50,076 bases of DNA from assembly GCA_020445665.1 (NCBI GenBank), contig JAGRGD010000273.1:1-50076 (forward strand), given 5' to 3'. The position numbers were made by a program, and so were the translations under genes. Source of the stretch: Rhodocyclaceae bacterium (GTDB taxonomy: Bacteria; Pseudomonadota; Gammaproteobacteria; Burkholderiales; Rhodocyclaceae). The notes under the pieces are model-generated. The model did no database searches. It was not told where the DNA came from and saw nothing but the letters and a program-made list of their open reading frames with translations. Below, piece after piece: positions 1 to 8,100 of this stretch (within the stretch, counting starts at the first letter, position 1; every line of letters begins with the position of its first letter).

Positions 1-12
1 AATCGAGGCACA

Positions 13-615
13 ATGACATCGTCCATCGTCCTCGATTCATGCCGCATGCCCGACCCGACCCTGGATTCGCTGGCCGACCTCCTGGCGCGCACCGCGCTGG
101 GCGACCGCGACGCCTTCCGGATGCTCTACGACGCCACCTCGCCCCGCCTCTTCGGCATCGCCGTCGGCCTGCTGCGTCGACGGGAGCTGGCCGAGGAAGT
201 GCTGCAGGAGAGCTTCGTCAGCATCTGGCACCGGGCCGGCAGCTACCGGCCCGGAAGTGCCCAGCCCATCAGCTGGCTGATCGCGATCGTCCGCAACCAG
301 GCCCTGGACCGCCTTCGGCACTCCGGGCGGCGCCCTGAAGAAGGACTGCCCGATCTCGACGAGGTCGCTGACGATGCGCCCGACGCGCCAACCGATCCGC
401 TGAATCAGCTCGAGCGTTCCGTCGATGCACTGCACGTGCGCGCGTGCCTCGACGACCTGCGCGGCAGCCCACGCCAGTGCCTCGCCCTGGCCTTCTATCG
501 CGGCCTCACCCACAGCGAGATGGCGAGCCACCTCGACGCGCCGCTGGGCAGCGTCAAGGTCTGGCTGCGGCGCGGGCTGGAGCGCCTGAAGCGATGCCTG
601 GAGGCCCTGCCATGA
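13..615 (+). CDS. ECF-type RNA polymerase sigma factor
   Basis: A 200-residue alternative sigma factor that would direct core RNA polymerase to a small regulon. Sigma region 2 spans about residues 35-103, including the LQESFVSIW segment at 65-72 and the WLIAIVRNQALDRLR stretch. Region 4 is an HTH at about 145-197 (GLTHSEMASHL, then GSVKVWLRRGLERLKRCL). Length and the lack of region 3 fit group-4 (ECF) sigma factors of the SigK/RpoE-like branch that pairs with RskA-type anti-sigma factors. The stop overlaps the next start as ATGA, so the two are translationally coupled. The start at 13 has GAGG just upstream; an in-frame ATG at 46 is possible. The gene lies at the window edge, so its promoter is not visible. 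Confidence 0.93.
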   Translation: MTSSIVLDSCRMPDPTLDSLADLLARTALGDRDAFRMLYDATSPRLFGIAVGLLRRRELAEEVLQESFVSIWHRAGSYRPGSAQPISWLIAIVRNQALDRLRHSGRRPEEGLPDLDEVADDAPDAPTDPLNQLERSVDALHVRACLDDLRGSPRQCLALAFYRGLTHSEMASHLDAPLGSVKVWLRRGLERLKRCLEALP

Positions 616-1325
616 CCCGGCACGATCCGAAGCTGCTGGACGAGTTGGCCGCCCGCCACGCCCTGGGGCTCCAGAGCGCGCGCGTGCGGCGTCGCGTCGG
701 CCGGCTCGCCGCCCGGGACGCCACCCTCTCGGCAGCGATTGCGCGCTGGGAGGACATCGCGGCACGCATGTCGGAGACGACCCCGCCGATTTCTCCACCG
801 GCCCGTGTCTGGTCGGCGGTGGAAAACCGGCTGACGCCGGCACCCGCCGCGCGACAGAAGCGCCCGGGCTGGTTCGACTGGCTCCGCCCCGCACTGGGCT
901 TCGCGCTGGTGATGGTGCTGGCGGCCGGGCTGGTGCAGATGATCGGCCCGCGCCAGCCGGTGCCGGGCGTCGAGCAGGCCCTGCCCGCAAGTTATGTGGG
1001 CATCCTGGCCGATCGCGACGGCCGCGCCCGGCTGCTGGTGAGTTCCCAGCGCCACGGTCGCACCGCGCATATCAAGTGGCTGGTCCCGCCGACGCTTCCC
1101 GCGGGTACCCGGGCCGAGCTATGGGCGCTGCCTGCCGAGGGCGAGCCCTTCCTGCTGGGCGTTCTGCCGGGCGAAGGTCCCGCCACCGTCACCCTGGCCG
1201 ACACCTCGGAGGCCCTGCTGTCACGCGTTGCCCGGCTGGGTGTGGCGTTCCGCCCCGCGGACGGCGACACCAGCACGCCTCCGACAGAATTCGAGCTCAT
1301 CGGGCACTGCGCCAAGCTCTGGTAA
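612..1325 (+). CDS. RskA-like anti-sigma factor, membrane-anchored
   Basis: A 237-residue partner of the upstream sigma factor. The N-terminal cytosolic part (about 1-60) has the ELAARHALG and ARDATLSAAIARWE helices typical of the sigma-binding zinc-free anti-sigma domain of the RskA family. One membrane helix lies at about 93-111, followed by a periplasmic RskA C-terminal domain that ends in the FELIGHCAKLW segment. In this family the inner-membrane protein sequesters the sigma factor until an extracytoplasmic signal releases it. The ATG overlaps the sigma stop by 4 nt, which decides the start. What signal it reads cannot be told from the sequence. Confidence 0.9.
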   Translation: MTRHDPKLLDELAARHALGLQSARVRRRVGRLAARDATLSAAIARWEDIAARMSETTPPISPPARVWSAVENRLTPAPAARQKRPGWFDWLRPALGFALVMVLAAGLVQMIGPRQPVPGVEQALPASYVGILADRDGRARLLVSSQRHGRTAHIKWLVPPTLPAGTRAELWALPAEGEPFLLGVLPGEGPATVTLADTSEALLSRVARLGVAFRPADGDTSTPPTEFELIGHCAKLW

Positions 1326-1482
1326 CTGGCTCAGGAACGCGTGCCACAGACTTTCAAACTGCATAGTCCCAAATCCGTCACACTGACCCCGCGCGGAACC
1401 GTAAGCTATTACCGCATTGCGACGTCGAACCGGTGCAAGAATCTGCTTGAACCCTGCGAGAAAAGCCCGCAACCCATGGGCA

Positions 1483-1498
1483 GGCCCCGGCCGGGGCC
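1483..1498. other. 16-bp perfect GC palindrome in the leader of the 57-residue ORF
   Basis: The bases from 1483 to 1498 form a perfect GGCCCCGG/CCGGGGCC palindrome with no loop, about 50 nt before the next start codon. It lies in the 222-bp gap between the anti-sigma gene and the small gene. As RNA it could terminate, attenuate or stabilise; there is no T-tract. Nothing else recognisable was found in the gap. Confidence 0.35.
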
Positions 1499-1547
1499 AG
1501 GACAGGGTGTCAGGGAAGCAAACCGACCCGACAGAGAGGATGTAGTG

Positions 1548-1721
1548 ATGGACATGAAACTTCAGCCCACCCCGCTTCGCGACGTGACCCGCATCGTGTT
1601 CGAGTACGTCAGCCACCGCGCGCCGATGAGCGCCCTCGAGCAGGAAGAGGAAATCGACCGGATGATCGAACTCAACGGCCTCGTCGCGTTCGATCCCGAC
1701 ATGTTCGATCTGGCGGCCTGA
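1548..1721 (+). CDS. Small acidic protein of unknown function, 57 aa
   Basis: Starts at an ATG preceded by a strong purine-rich site (GAGAGGA, about 8 nt upstream). The product is short and acidic (about 11 Glu/Asp, pI clearly low), contains ALEQEEEIDRMIELNG, and ends in FDLAA. It has no membrane helix, signal peptide or Cys cluster. I do not recognise a family. It may be expressed on its own after a leader of over 200 nt, or be part of the sigma/anti-sigma regulon. A longer reading upstream in the same frame looks like noise; the ribosome-binding site supports 1548. Confidence 0.6.
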   Translation: MDMKLQPTPLRDVTRIVFEYVSHRAPMSALEQEEEIDRMIELNGLVAFDPDMFDLAA

Positions 1722-1753
1722 TCGCCGCCTGATTTCCTCCCCGCTCCGCCGCG

Positions 1754-2629
1754 TCAGCGCGCGGACACCTGATCCACCTCGTTGTCGTAGACGTCGTGGC
1801 GTTTATCGTAGAGCGGAATCGTCGTCCCATTGACGCGATTCTGGTCCAGGTTCTTCAGGTTCACATCGGCCACCACGATCTGCTCCACATTGGGTGTGCC
1901 TTCCGCCGCGATGCCATCCCGGGCAAACGGGAAATCCGACGGCGTGATGATGCTGGCCTGCCCGTAATGCACCCCAAGCCCCTCCACCGGCAGGTTGCCG
2001 ACGGTACTGGTCATCGCGACGAACACCTGGTTCTCGATGGCCCGCGCGTGGCAGCAGTAGCGCACCCGCAGAAAACCCTGCCGATCATCCGTGCATGAGG
2101 GCACGAAGAGGATCTCGGCGCCGGCCTCCGACACCATGCGCGCCAATTCCGGAAACTCGATGTCGTAGCAGATCAGGATCGCGATCTTGCCGAAGGGGGT
2201 GTCGAACAGCCGCAGCTGGTCACCGGCGGCGGTGTCCCACTTTTCGCGCTCCCAGCGGGTACGGTGAATCTTGTCCTGCTCATGCACCTCGCCCTCGGGC
2301 GTGAACAGGTAGGCGGTGTTGTAGACCTTGCCGTCTTCACGCAGCGTGGGGTGACTGCCACCGATCAGGAACACGCGCCAGTACTGGGCCAGCTCCTTCA
2401 TCAGGTCCACGTAGCGGTTGGTGTAGTCCTGCATCCCCCGCACCGCCGTCGGCAGGTCCCGGGTGTCCATGAACGACAGCAGCTGGGTGGTGAAGATTTC
2501 GGGCAGCAGGACGAAATGGGGCCGGTAATCGCCGGCGGCCTGCATCACGAAGCGGACCTGGTTCTCGAAGCCCGACCAGTCGTGTATCGAGCGCAGCAGA
2601 TATTGGACGGCAGCAATTCTCACGATCAC
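1754..2629 (-). CDS. Carbon-nitrogen hydrolase (nitrilase superfamily)
   Basis: A 291-residue amidohydrolase that would cleave a non-peptide C-N bond through a Glu-Lys-Cys triad. The triad is visible: Glu44 in LLPEIF, Lys120 in EQDKIHRTRWERE, and Cys154 in ILICYDIEFPE. The GTG start overlaps the TGA of the upstream GNAT gene (GTGA), so the two are coupled. In many bacteria these two domains form one polypeptide (the YhcX-type GNAT/nitrilase fusion); here they are separate cistrons in the same order. The substrate is unknown, so omega-amidase or N-carbamoyl hydrolase calls would be guesses. The annotation as a nitrilase-superfamily member is firm. Confidence 0.93.
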   Translation of the reverse strand: MIVRIAAVQYLLRSIHDWSGFENQVRFVMQAAGDYRPHFVLLPEIFTTQLLSFMDTRDLPTAVRGMQDYTNRYVDLMKELAQYWRVFLIGGSHPTLREDGKVYNTAYLFTPEGEVHEQDKIHRTRWEREKWDTAAGDQLRLFDTPFGKIAILICYDIEFPELARMVSEAGAEILFVPSCTDDRQGFLRVRYCCHARAIENQVFVAMTSTVGNLPVEGLGVHYGQASIITPSDFPFARDGIAAEGTPNVEQIVVADVNLKNLDQNRVNGTTIPLYDKRHDVYDNEVDQVSAR

Positions 2630-3300
2630 AGCACTTCCTCCTGTTCCAGTTGCGTCGGCTTGCGCGGCTTGTAGTCCGGATTGAGCCAGACGATGATCGA
2701 GGCATAGCCGTGGGACTCGGTATCTTCCGGGATGTAGTCCTCGACCACGCCGCAGTAGCGGAAGCCCTCCCGCAACTGGAAGCTCAGCACCGGGTCGTGG
2801 AAATCGCCCCACAGCACCCGCTTGGCGTACATCTCGCCATCCATCTCGTCGGCATAACGGTGATAGCCGGGCAGCCGGCCGCAGGCGATGATGCGCTTGA
2901 GGTTCATCTCGCGGCACAGGGTGCGCCGCCCTTCGTACAGCAGGTGTCCCAGCCCGGAGCCGCGCATCTCGGGCGCGACGAAAACCTCGGCGCCGTAAAG
3001 CGTCCGGCCCTCCGGGTCATGGTTGTCGAAGGTGCCGGCCGCGGTGATTTCCTTCCAGGAATGTGCGTCCGCCCAGTCGTCCCACAGGACCACCAATGAA
3101 CTCGCGCATCCGACCACCTCGCCATCGCACTCCGCGGTCAGCTGACCGGCCGGGAAGACATCCAGCTGGTTCGCCAGCTTGGCGCGTGTCCATGGCGGAA
3201 TCTCCGGATAGACCCGCTTCTGCAACTTGATCAGCTTCGGTATGTCTTCCGCATGGGTGTGCCGGACGATCAGGTTCTTCGATTGAATCAAGATACACAC
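2626..3300 (-). CDS. GNAT-family N-acetyltransferase, partner of the C-N hydrolase
   Basis: A 224-residue protein with a GNAT fold. The acetyl-CoA loop is APEMRGSGLGHLLYEGRR (central third), followed by the RIIACGRLPGYHRYADEM strand-helix and a C-terminal extension (ESHGYASIIVWLNPDY) that matches the GNAT half of YhcX-like fusions. The first codon is uncertain. A GTG at 3300 gives MCILIQSKN; a TTG at 3291 has GGAG at better spacing. It is followed with a 4-nt overlap by the nitrilase-like gene, so the pair probably acts on a common metabolite by acetyl transfer and amide cleavage; this is inferred from coupling and known fusions. Confidence 0.9.
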   Translation of the reverse strand: MCILIQSKNLIVRHTHAEDIPKLIKLQKRVYPEIPPWTRAKLANQLDVFPAGQLTAECDGEVVGCASSLVVLWDDWADAHSWKEITAAGTFDNHDPEGRTLYGAEVFVAPEMRGSGLGHLLYEGRRTLCREMNLKRIIACGRLPGYHRYADEMDGEMYAKRVLWGDFHDPVLSFQLREGFRYCGVVEDYIPEDTESHGYASIIVWLNPDYKPRKPTQLEQEEVL

Positions 3301-3474
3301 TCCAAAAAAGGCCTCGGGGGCGGCCGTGAACCCCGGCTCCGGCCAGAGCCGCCGCCGCAGGCGAACGCGCCGGGCTCCAGGCGAGCGCTGCGGACAATGG
3401 CGCGAACCGGAAGCCGACCTGTCGTTGGCCGACTTCCCGCGCGTGCCTGCTGGCGTATCACGACGGCGACCCCG

Positions 3475-4932
3475 TCAGGCGACGCCGCCGATGCAGACGT
3501 ATTTGATCTCGAGGTACTCATCGATACCGTACTTCGATCCCTCGCGGCCCAGTCCCGAGGCCTTGACGCCACCGAAGGGCGCCACCTCGGTGGAGATGAT
3601 GCCCGTATTGACGCCGATGATGCCGTACTCGAGGGCGCTGGAAACGCGCATCGTGCGGGCGAGGTTGGTGGTGTAGAAATAGGCGGCCAGGCCGTACTCG
3701 GTGTCGTTGGCCATGGCGACGGCCTCGGCCTCGGTGTCGAAGGCAAAGAGCGGCGCGACCGGGCCAAAGATCTCCTCCCTCGCAAGGCGCATGTCAGCGG
3801 TCGCACCAGTCAGGATGGTCGGCTCGAAGAAGGTACCGCCAAGGCTGTGGCGCTTGCCGCCGCAGACCACCCGGGCGCCCTTCTCGACCGCGTCGCCAAG
3901 GAGCTCCTCGACCTTTTCGAGGGCGGCTGGCTCGATCAGCGGGCCCTGGGTCACCCCGGCGTCCATGCCATTACCGACCTTCAGCTTGCCGACCGCCGTC
4001 GCCAGCTTGTCGGCGAACGCATCCATCACGCCGCGCTGGACCAGCAGCCGGTTGGCGCAGACACAGGTCTGGCCGGCGTTGCGGTACTTCGACGCGATGG
4101 CACCCTCGACGGCCGCGTCCAGGTCTGCATCGTCGAAGACCACGAAGGGCGCATTGCCGCCCAGCTCGAGGGAGAGCTTCTTGATGGTCGGCGCGCACTG
4201 CTGCATCAGGATCCGGCCGACCTCGGTCGAGCCGGTGAAAGACAGCTTGCGCACGATCGGGTTGGCACACATTTCGGCGCCGACCGATTTCGCATCACCG
4301 GTCAGCACGTTGAACACCCCGGCCGGTATGCCGGCGCGATGGGCGAGTTCGGCCAGCGCGAGGGCCGACAGGGGCGTGGCTTCGGCCGGCTTGACGACCA
4401 TCGTGCAGCCGGCTGCCAGTGCGGGCCCCGCCTTGCGGGTGATCATGGCAGACGGGAAGTTCCATGGCGTGATCGCCGCGCAGACGCCGATCGGCTCCTT
4501 GCTGACCAGGATGCGCTTGTCCGCCTGGTGGGCCGGAATCAGGTCGCCATAGGCGCGCTTGCCCTCCTCGGCGAACCACTCGATGAAGGACGCCGCGTAG
4601 GCGATCTCGCCCTTCGCCTCGGCCAGCGGCTTGCCCTGCTCGGCCGTCATCAGAGCGGCGAGGTCGTCCTGGTTGGCCAGCATCAGGTCGAACCAGCGGC
4701 GCAGGATGCGCGCCCGCTCGCCGGCCGTCTTTGCCCGCCACGCCGGCAGGGCCCGGTTCGCGGCCTCGATGGCGGCGCGGGTTTCCGCCTCGCCCATGTC
4801 CGGCACCGCTGCCACCGTGCCGCCGGTGGCGGGGTTGGTGACGGCGAACGTCGCGCCACTGTCCGCGCCACGCCACGCACCATCCACGAAGCACTGCGTC
4901 CGCAGCAACCCACCATCCTTCAGTTCAAGCAT
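3475..4932 (-). CDS. gabD: Succinate-semialdehyde dehydrogenase, NAD(P)+-dependent
   Basis: A 485-residue aldehyde dehydrogenase oxidising succinate semialdehyde to succinate, the last step of GABA degradation. Visible features are the TPWNFPSAM cofactor motif at about 155-163, the general base Glu256 in [10 protein letters not shown], and the nucleophile Cys290 in [11 protein letters not shown]. The Cys-x-Cys pair at 290/292 is the arrangement that in SSADHs can form a redox-switch disulfide. Length matches GabD (about 480). It is divergent from the glutamate dehydrogenase gene, 218 bp away; both feed carbon into the TCA cycle. A closely related semialdehyde such as glutarate semialdehyde is the main alternative substrate. 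Confidence 0.93.
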   Translation of the reverse strand: MLELKDGGLLRTQCFVDGAWRGADSGATFAVTNPATGGTVAAVPDMGEAETRAAIEAANRALPAWRAKTAGERARILRRWFDLMLANQDDLAALMTAEQGKPLAEAKGEIAYAASFIEWFAEEGKRAYGDLIPAHQADKRILVSKEPIGVCAAITPWNFPSAMITRKAGPALAAGCTMVVKPAEATPLSALALAELAHRAGIPAGVFNVLTGDAKSVGAEMCANPIVRKLSFTGSTEVGRILMQQCAPTIKKLSLELGGNAPFVVFDDADLDAAVEGAIASKYRNAGQTCVCANRLLVQRGVMDAFADKLATAVGKLKVGNGMDAGVTQGPLIEPAALEKVEELLGDAVEKGARVVCGGKRHSLGGTFFEPTILTGATADMRLAREEIFGPVAPLFAFDTEAEAVAMANDTEYGLAAYFYTTNLARTMRVSSALEYGIIGVNTGIISTEVAPFGGVKASGLGREGSKYGIDEYLEIKYVCIGGVA

Positions 4933-4975
4933 GCTTCCTCCCGGTTCATTCCCATCGATTCGTGGCGCCCTGTAA

Positions 4976-4993
4976 GCACCGCATCACCGGTGC
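4976..4993. promoter_or_regulatory. Inverted repeat between gabD and the glutamate dehydrogenase gene
   Basis: GCACCG and CGGTGC form a 6-bp perfect inverted repeat around a 6-nt spacer, in the divergent 218-bp gabD/gdh intergenic region and close to the gabD start. It could be an operator for a shared regulator or a hairpin in the gabD leader. No sigma-70 promoter is convincing in this G+C-rich gap. Confidence 0.3.
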
Positions 4994-5150
4994 AGTCTAG
5001 CCATGGCGACCCCCGCCGCGCCAGCCCGCGCGTGCTTCGGGCGCTCAACCTGCCTACACTTCATCTTGAGTGCCCCGGCCGTCCCGGAGTTCGATCGCAT
5101 CCGGGGGTGACCGCGGCCCGAAGACCAAAAACACGCCGAGGAGATACCCA

Positions 5151-8100
5151 ATGTCGCCGCTCGCAGCAGCCGGTTCCGAGGATCTGTTTGCCCAGGTTCT
5201 TGCCTTGATCCACGACCGCATGCCGGCCGAGAAAGCCGCCCTGCTGGAGGCTTTCGCCCACCAGTATTTCCGCCAGGTGGATCCGGAAGACTTCGTCGAG
5301 CGCCAGCCGGCGGACCTCTACGGCGCACTGGCGAGCCACTGGCACTTCATCCGCGAGCATGGCGGCGGCACCCGGATCCGGGCGTTCAATCCGCGCCTCG
5401 ACGAGCATGGTTGGGAATCCACCCACACCATCATCGAGATCATCGGCGACGACATGCCCTTCCTGGTGGACTCGGTGGGCATGGAACTCAACCGCCAGGG
5501 CCTCACCCTGCACCTGATCGTGCACCCGGTGATGCGCGTCCGGCGGGATGACAAGGGGCACTACCTGGGTCTCGCCGAGGCTGGCGACAGCGACGGCGCG
5601 AGCTTCGAATCCCTGATCCATGTGGAGGTGGACCGCCGCACCGAGCCGGATCACCTGGCCCAGATCGAGGCCGGCCTGGCCGATGTGCTGGCGGACGTGC
5701 GCGCCGCCGTGCGCGACTGGCCGAAGATGCGCCAGCGCCTGTCCGACATCATTGCCGGCGTCGACGCCGCCCCGCCCCCCGGCGATACGGACGAGACAGC
5801 GGAGGCCCTGGAGTTCCTGCAGTGGCTGGCCGACGACAACTTCGTGCTGCTCGGCTGCCGCGACTACGAGCTGGTGGACCAGGACGGAGAGAACGAACTG
5901 CGCGTGCTGCCCGGTACCGGCCTGGGGCTGTTGCGCGAGACCGGCGGCACCCAGTTCTCCGCCTCGTTCGCCGCGCTGCCGGCGGAGATCCGCGCCCAGG
6001 CTCACCTGCCCAGCCTGCTCACGATCACCAAGTCGAACACCCGCTCGACGGTGCACCGCTCCGGCTACCTCGACTACGTCGGCGTGAAGACCTTCGACGC
6101 CAGCGGCGAGGTCACCGGGGAACGCCGCGTGATCGGGCTGCTGACCTCCACCGCCTACAACACCAACCCCAAGCGCATCCCGCTGCTGCGTCGCAAGGTC
6201 ACGGCGGTGATCGAGCGGGCCGGCCTGATGCCCAAGAGCCATGCCGGCAAGGCGCTGGTGACGATCCTCGAGCAGTACCCGCGGGACGAGCTCTTCCAGG
6301 CCAGCGTGGAGGATCTGTACCACAACGCGATCGGCATCCTGCGCCTGGGCGAGCGCCAGCGTATCCGCCTGTTCGTGCGGCCGGATACCTTCTGCCGCTT
6401 CGTCACCTGCCTGATCTACGTCCCCCGCGAGAACTACAACACCGAACAGCGCAAGCGCATGCAGGCGGCGCTGGCCGAGGCCTACGACGGCATCGCGTCG
6501 GAGTTCGAGGTGCATTTCTCCGAGTCGGCGCTGGCACGCATCCTGATCATCGTCCGGCTGCGCCAGTCGGGCATCCCCGACGTGAACGTGCGCGAGCTGG
6601 AGAGTCGGCTGGTGCGGGTCTCGCGGCGCTGGGAGGATGACCTGCGCGAGGCCCTGGTCGAACATCTGGGCGAGGAGCGCGGCATCACCCTCTACCACCG
6701 CTATGGCAGCGGCTTTCCGGCCGGCTACCGGGAGGAGTACCCGGCCCGCATGGCGGTGCGCGACATCGAGCAGATGGAGTCCCTCGCCGACGGGCGCCCA
6801 CTGGCGATGAACCTCTACGTGCCCCTCGAGGCCGAGCCGGGTCAGCTCAACTTCAAGCTGTTCCGCGCCGGCGCGCCGGTGCCCCTGTCCCACAGTCTGC
6901 CGATGCTCGAGCGCATGGGCGTTCGGGTAGTGGACGAACGACCGGCGGAGATCAGCCGGCAGGACGGCACCAAGTTCTGGGTGCACGACTTCGGCATGAC
7001 CCTGGCGAAGCCCGGCGAGATCCAGGTGGAGCGCCTGCGCGAGCGCTTCCACGAGGCCTTCATGCAGGTCTGGCAAGGGGGCGTCGAGAACGACGACTTC
7101 AACCGCCTGACCCTGCTGGCCGGCCTGTCGTGGCGCGAGATCCGCATCCTTCGGGCCTACGCCAAGTACATGAAACAGGCCGCCTTCACCTTCAGCCAGA
7201 CCTACATGGAGCAGGTGCTGGCGAGCTATCCGGCCTACGCCGGCCAGCTCGTGCGCCTGTTCTGCCTGCGCTTCGACCCGACCGAGGATTCGGACCGGAA
7301 CGGGCGCTGCGACACCCTGCGCGACCAGATGCTGGGCTTCCTCGACACCGTCGCCAACCTCGATGAGGACCGCATCCTGCGGCAGTTCCTGGCCATGATC
7401 GACGCCACCCTGCGCACCAACTTCTACCAGAAGGGACCGGACGGCGACGGCAAGCCCTACCTCTCGTTCAAGCTCAATCCGGCCAGGATCCCCAATCTGC
7501 CCGAGCCGCGGCCGATGTTCGAGATCTTCGTCTATTCGCCGCGCATCGAGGGGGTGCACCTCAGGGGCGGCAAGGTGGCCCGCGGCGGCCTGCGCTGGTC
7601 CGACCGGATGGAGGACTTCCGCACCGAGATCCTCGGCCTGGTCAAGGCCCAGATCGTCAAGAACGCGGTCATCGTGCCGGTCGGCTCAAAGGGCGGCTTC
7701 GTCGTCAAGCAGCCGCCGGCCGGCAACGACCGCGAGGCGCTGCTGGCCGAGGGCGTGGCCTGCTACAAGACCTTCCTGCGCGGCCTGCTCGACCTCACCG
7801 ACAACCTCGTCCGGGGCGAGGTGATCCCGCCCCTCGACGTGGTCCGCCACGACGGCGACGACCCCTACCTGGTGGTGGCGGCCGACAAGGGCACGGCCAC
7901 CTTCTCCGACATCGCCAACGGCATCTCCGCCGAATATGGCTTCTGGCTCGGCGACGCCTTCGCCTCGGGCGGCTCGGTGGGTTACGACCACAAGAAGATG
8001 GGCATCACCGCCCGTGGCGCGTGGGAGTCGGTCAAGCGCCACTTCCGCGAGCTGGGCGTCAATACCCAGGAGGAAGACTTCACCGTGGTCGGCATCGGCG

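Noticed and set aside
1395-1426. ECF promoter (GGAACC ... CGTC) for the 57-residue gene
   Set aside because: The spacing of about 22 nt is too long for an ECF promoter.
5061-7559. Long open frames antisense to the glutamate dehydrogenase gene (also 7686-10058)
   Set aside because: High-G+C codon bias opens the opposite strand. The readings are rich in His/Gln/Arg/Gly with no domain, and the sense gene has full family motifs.
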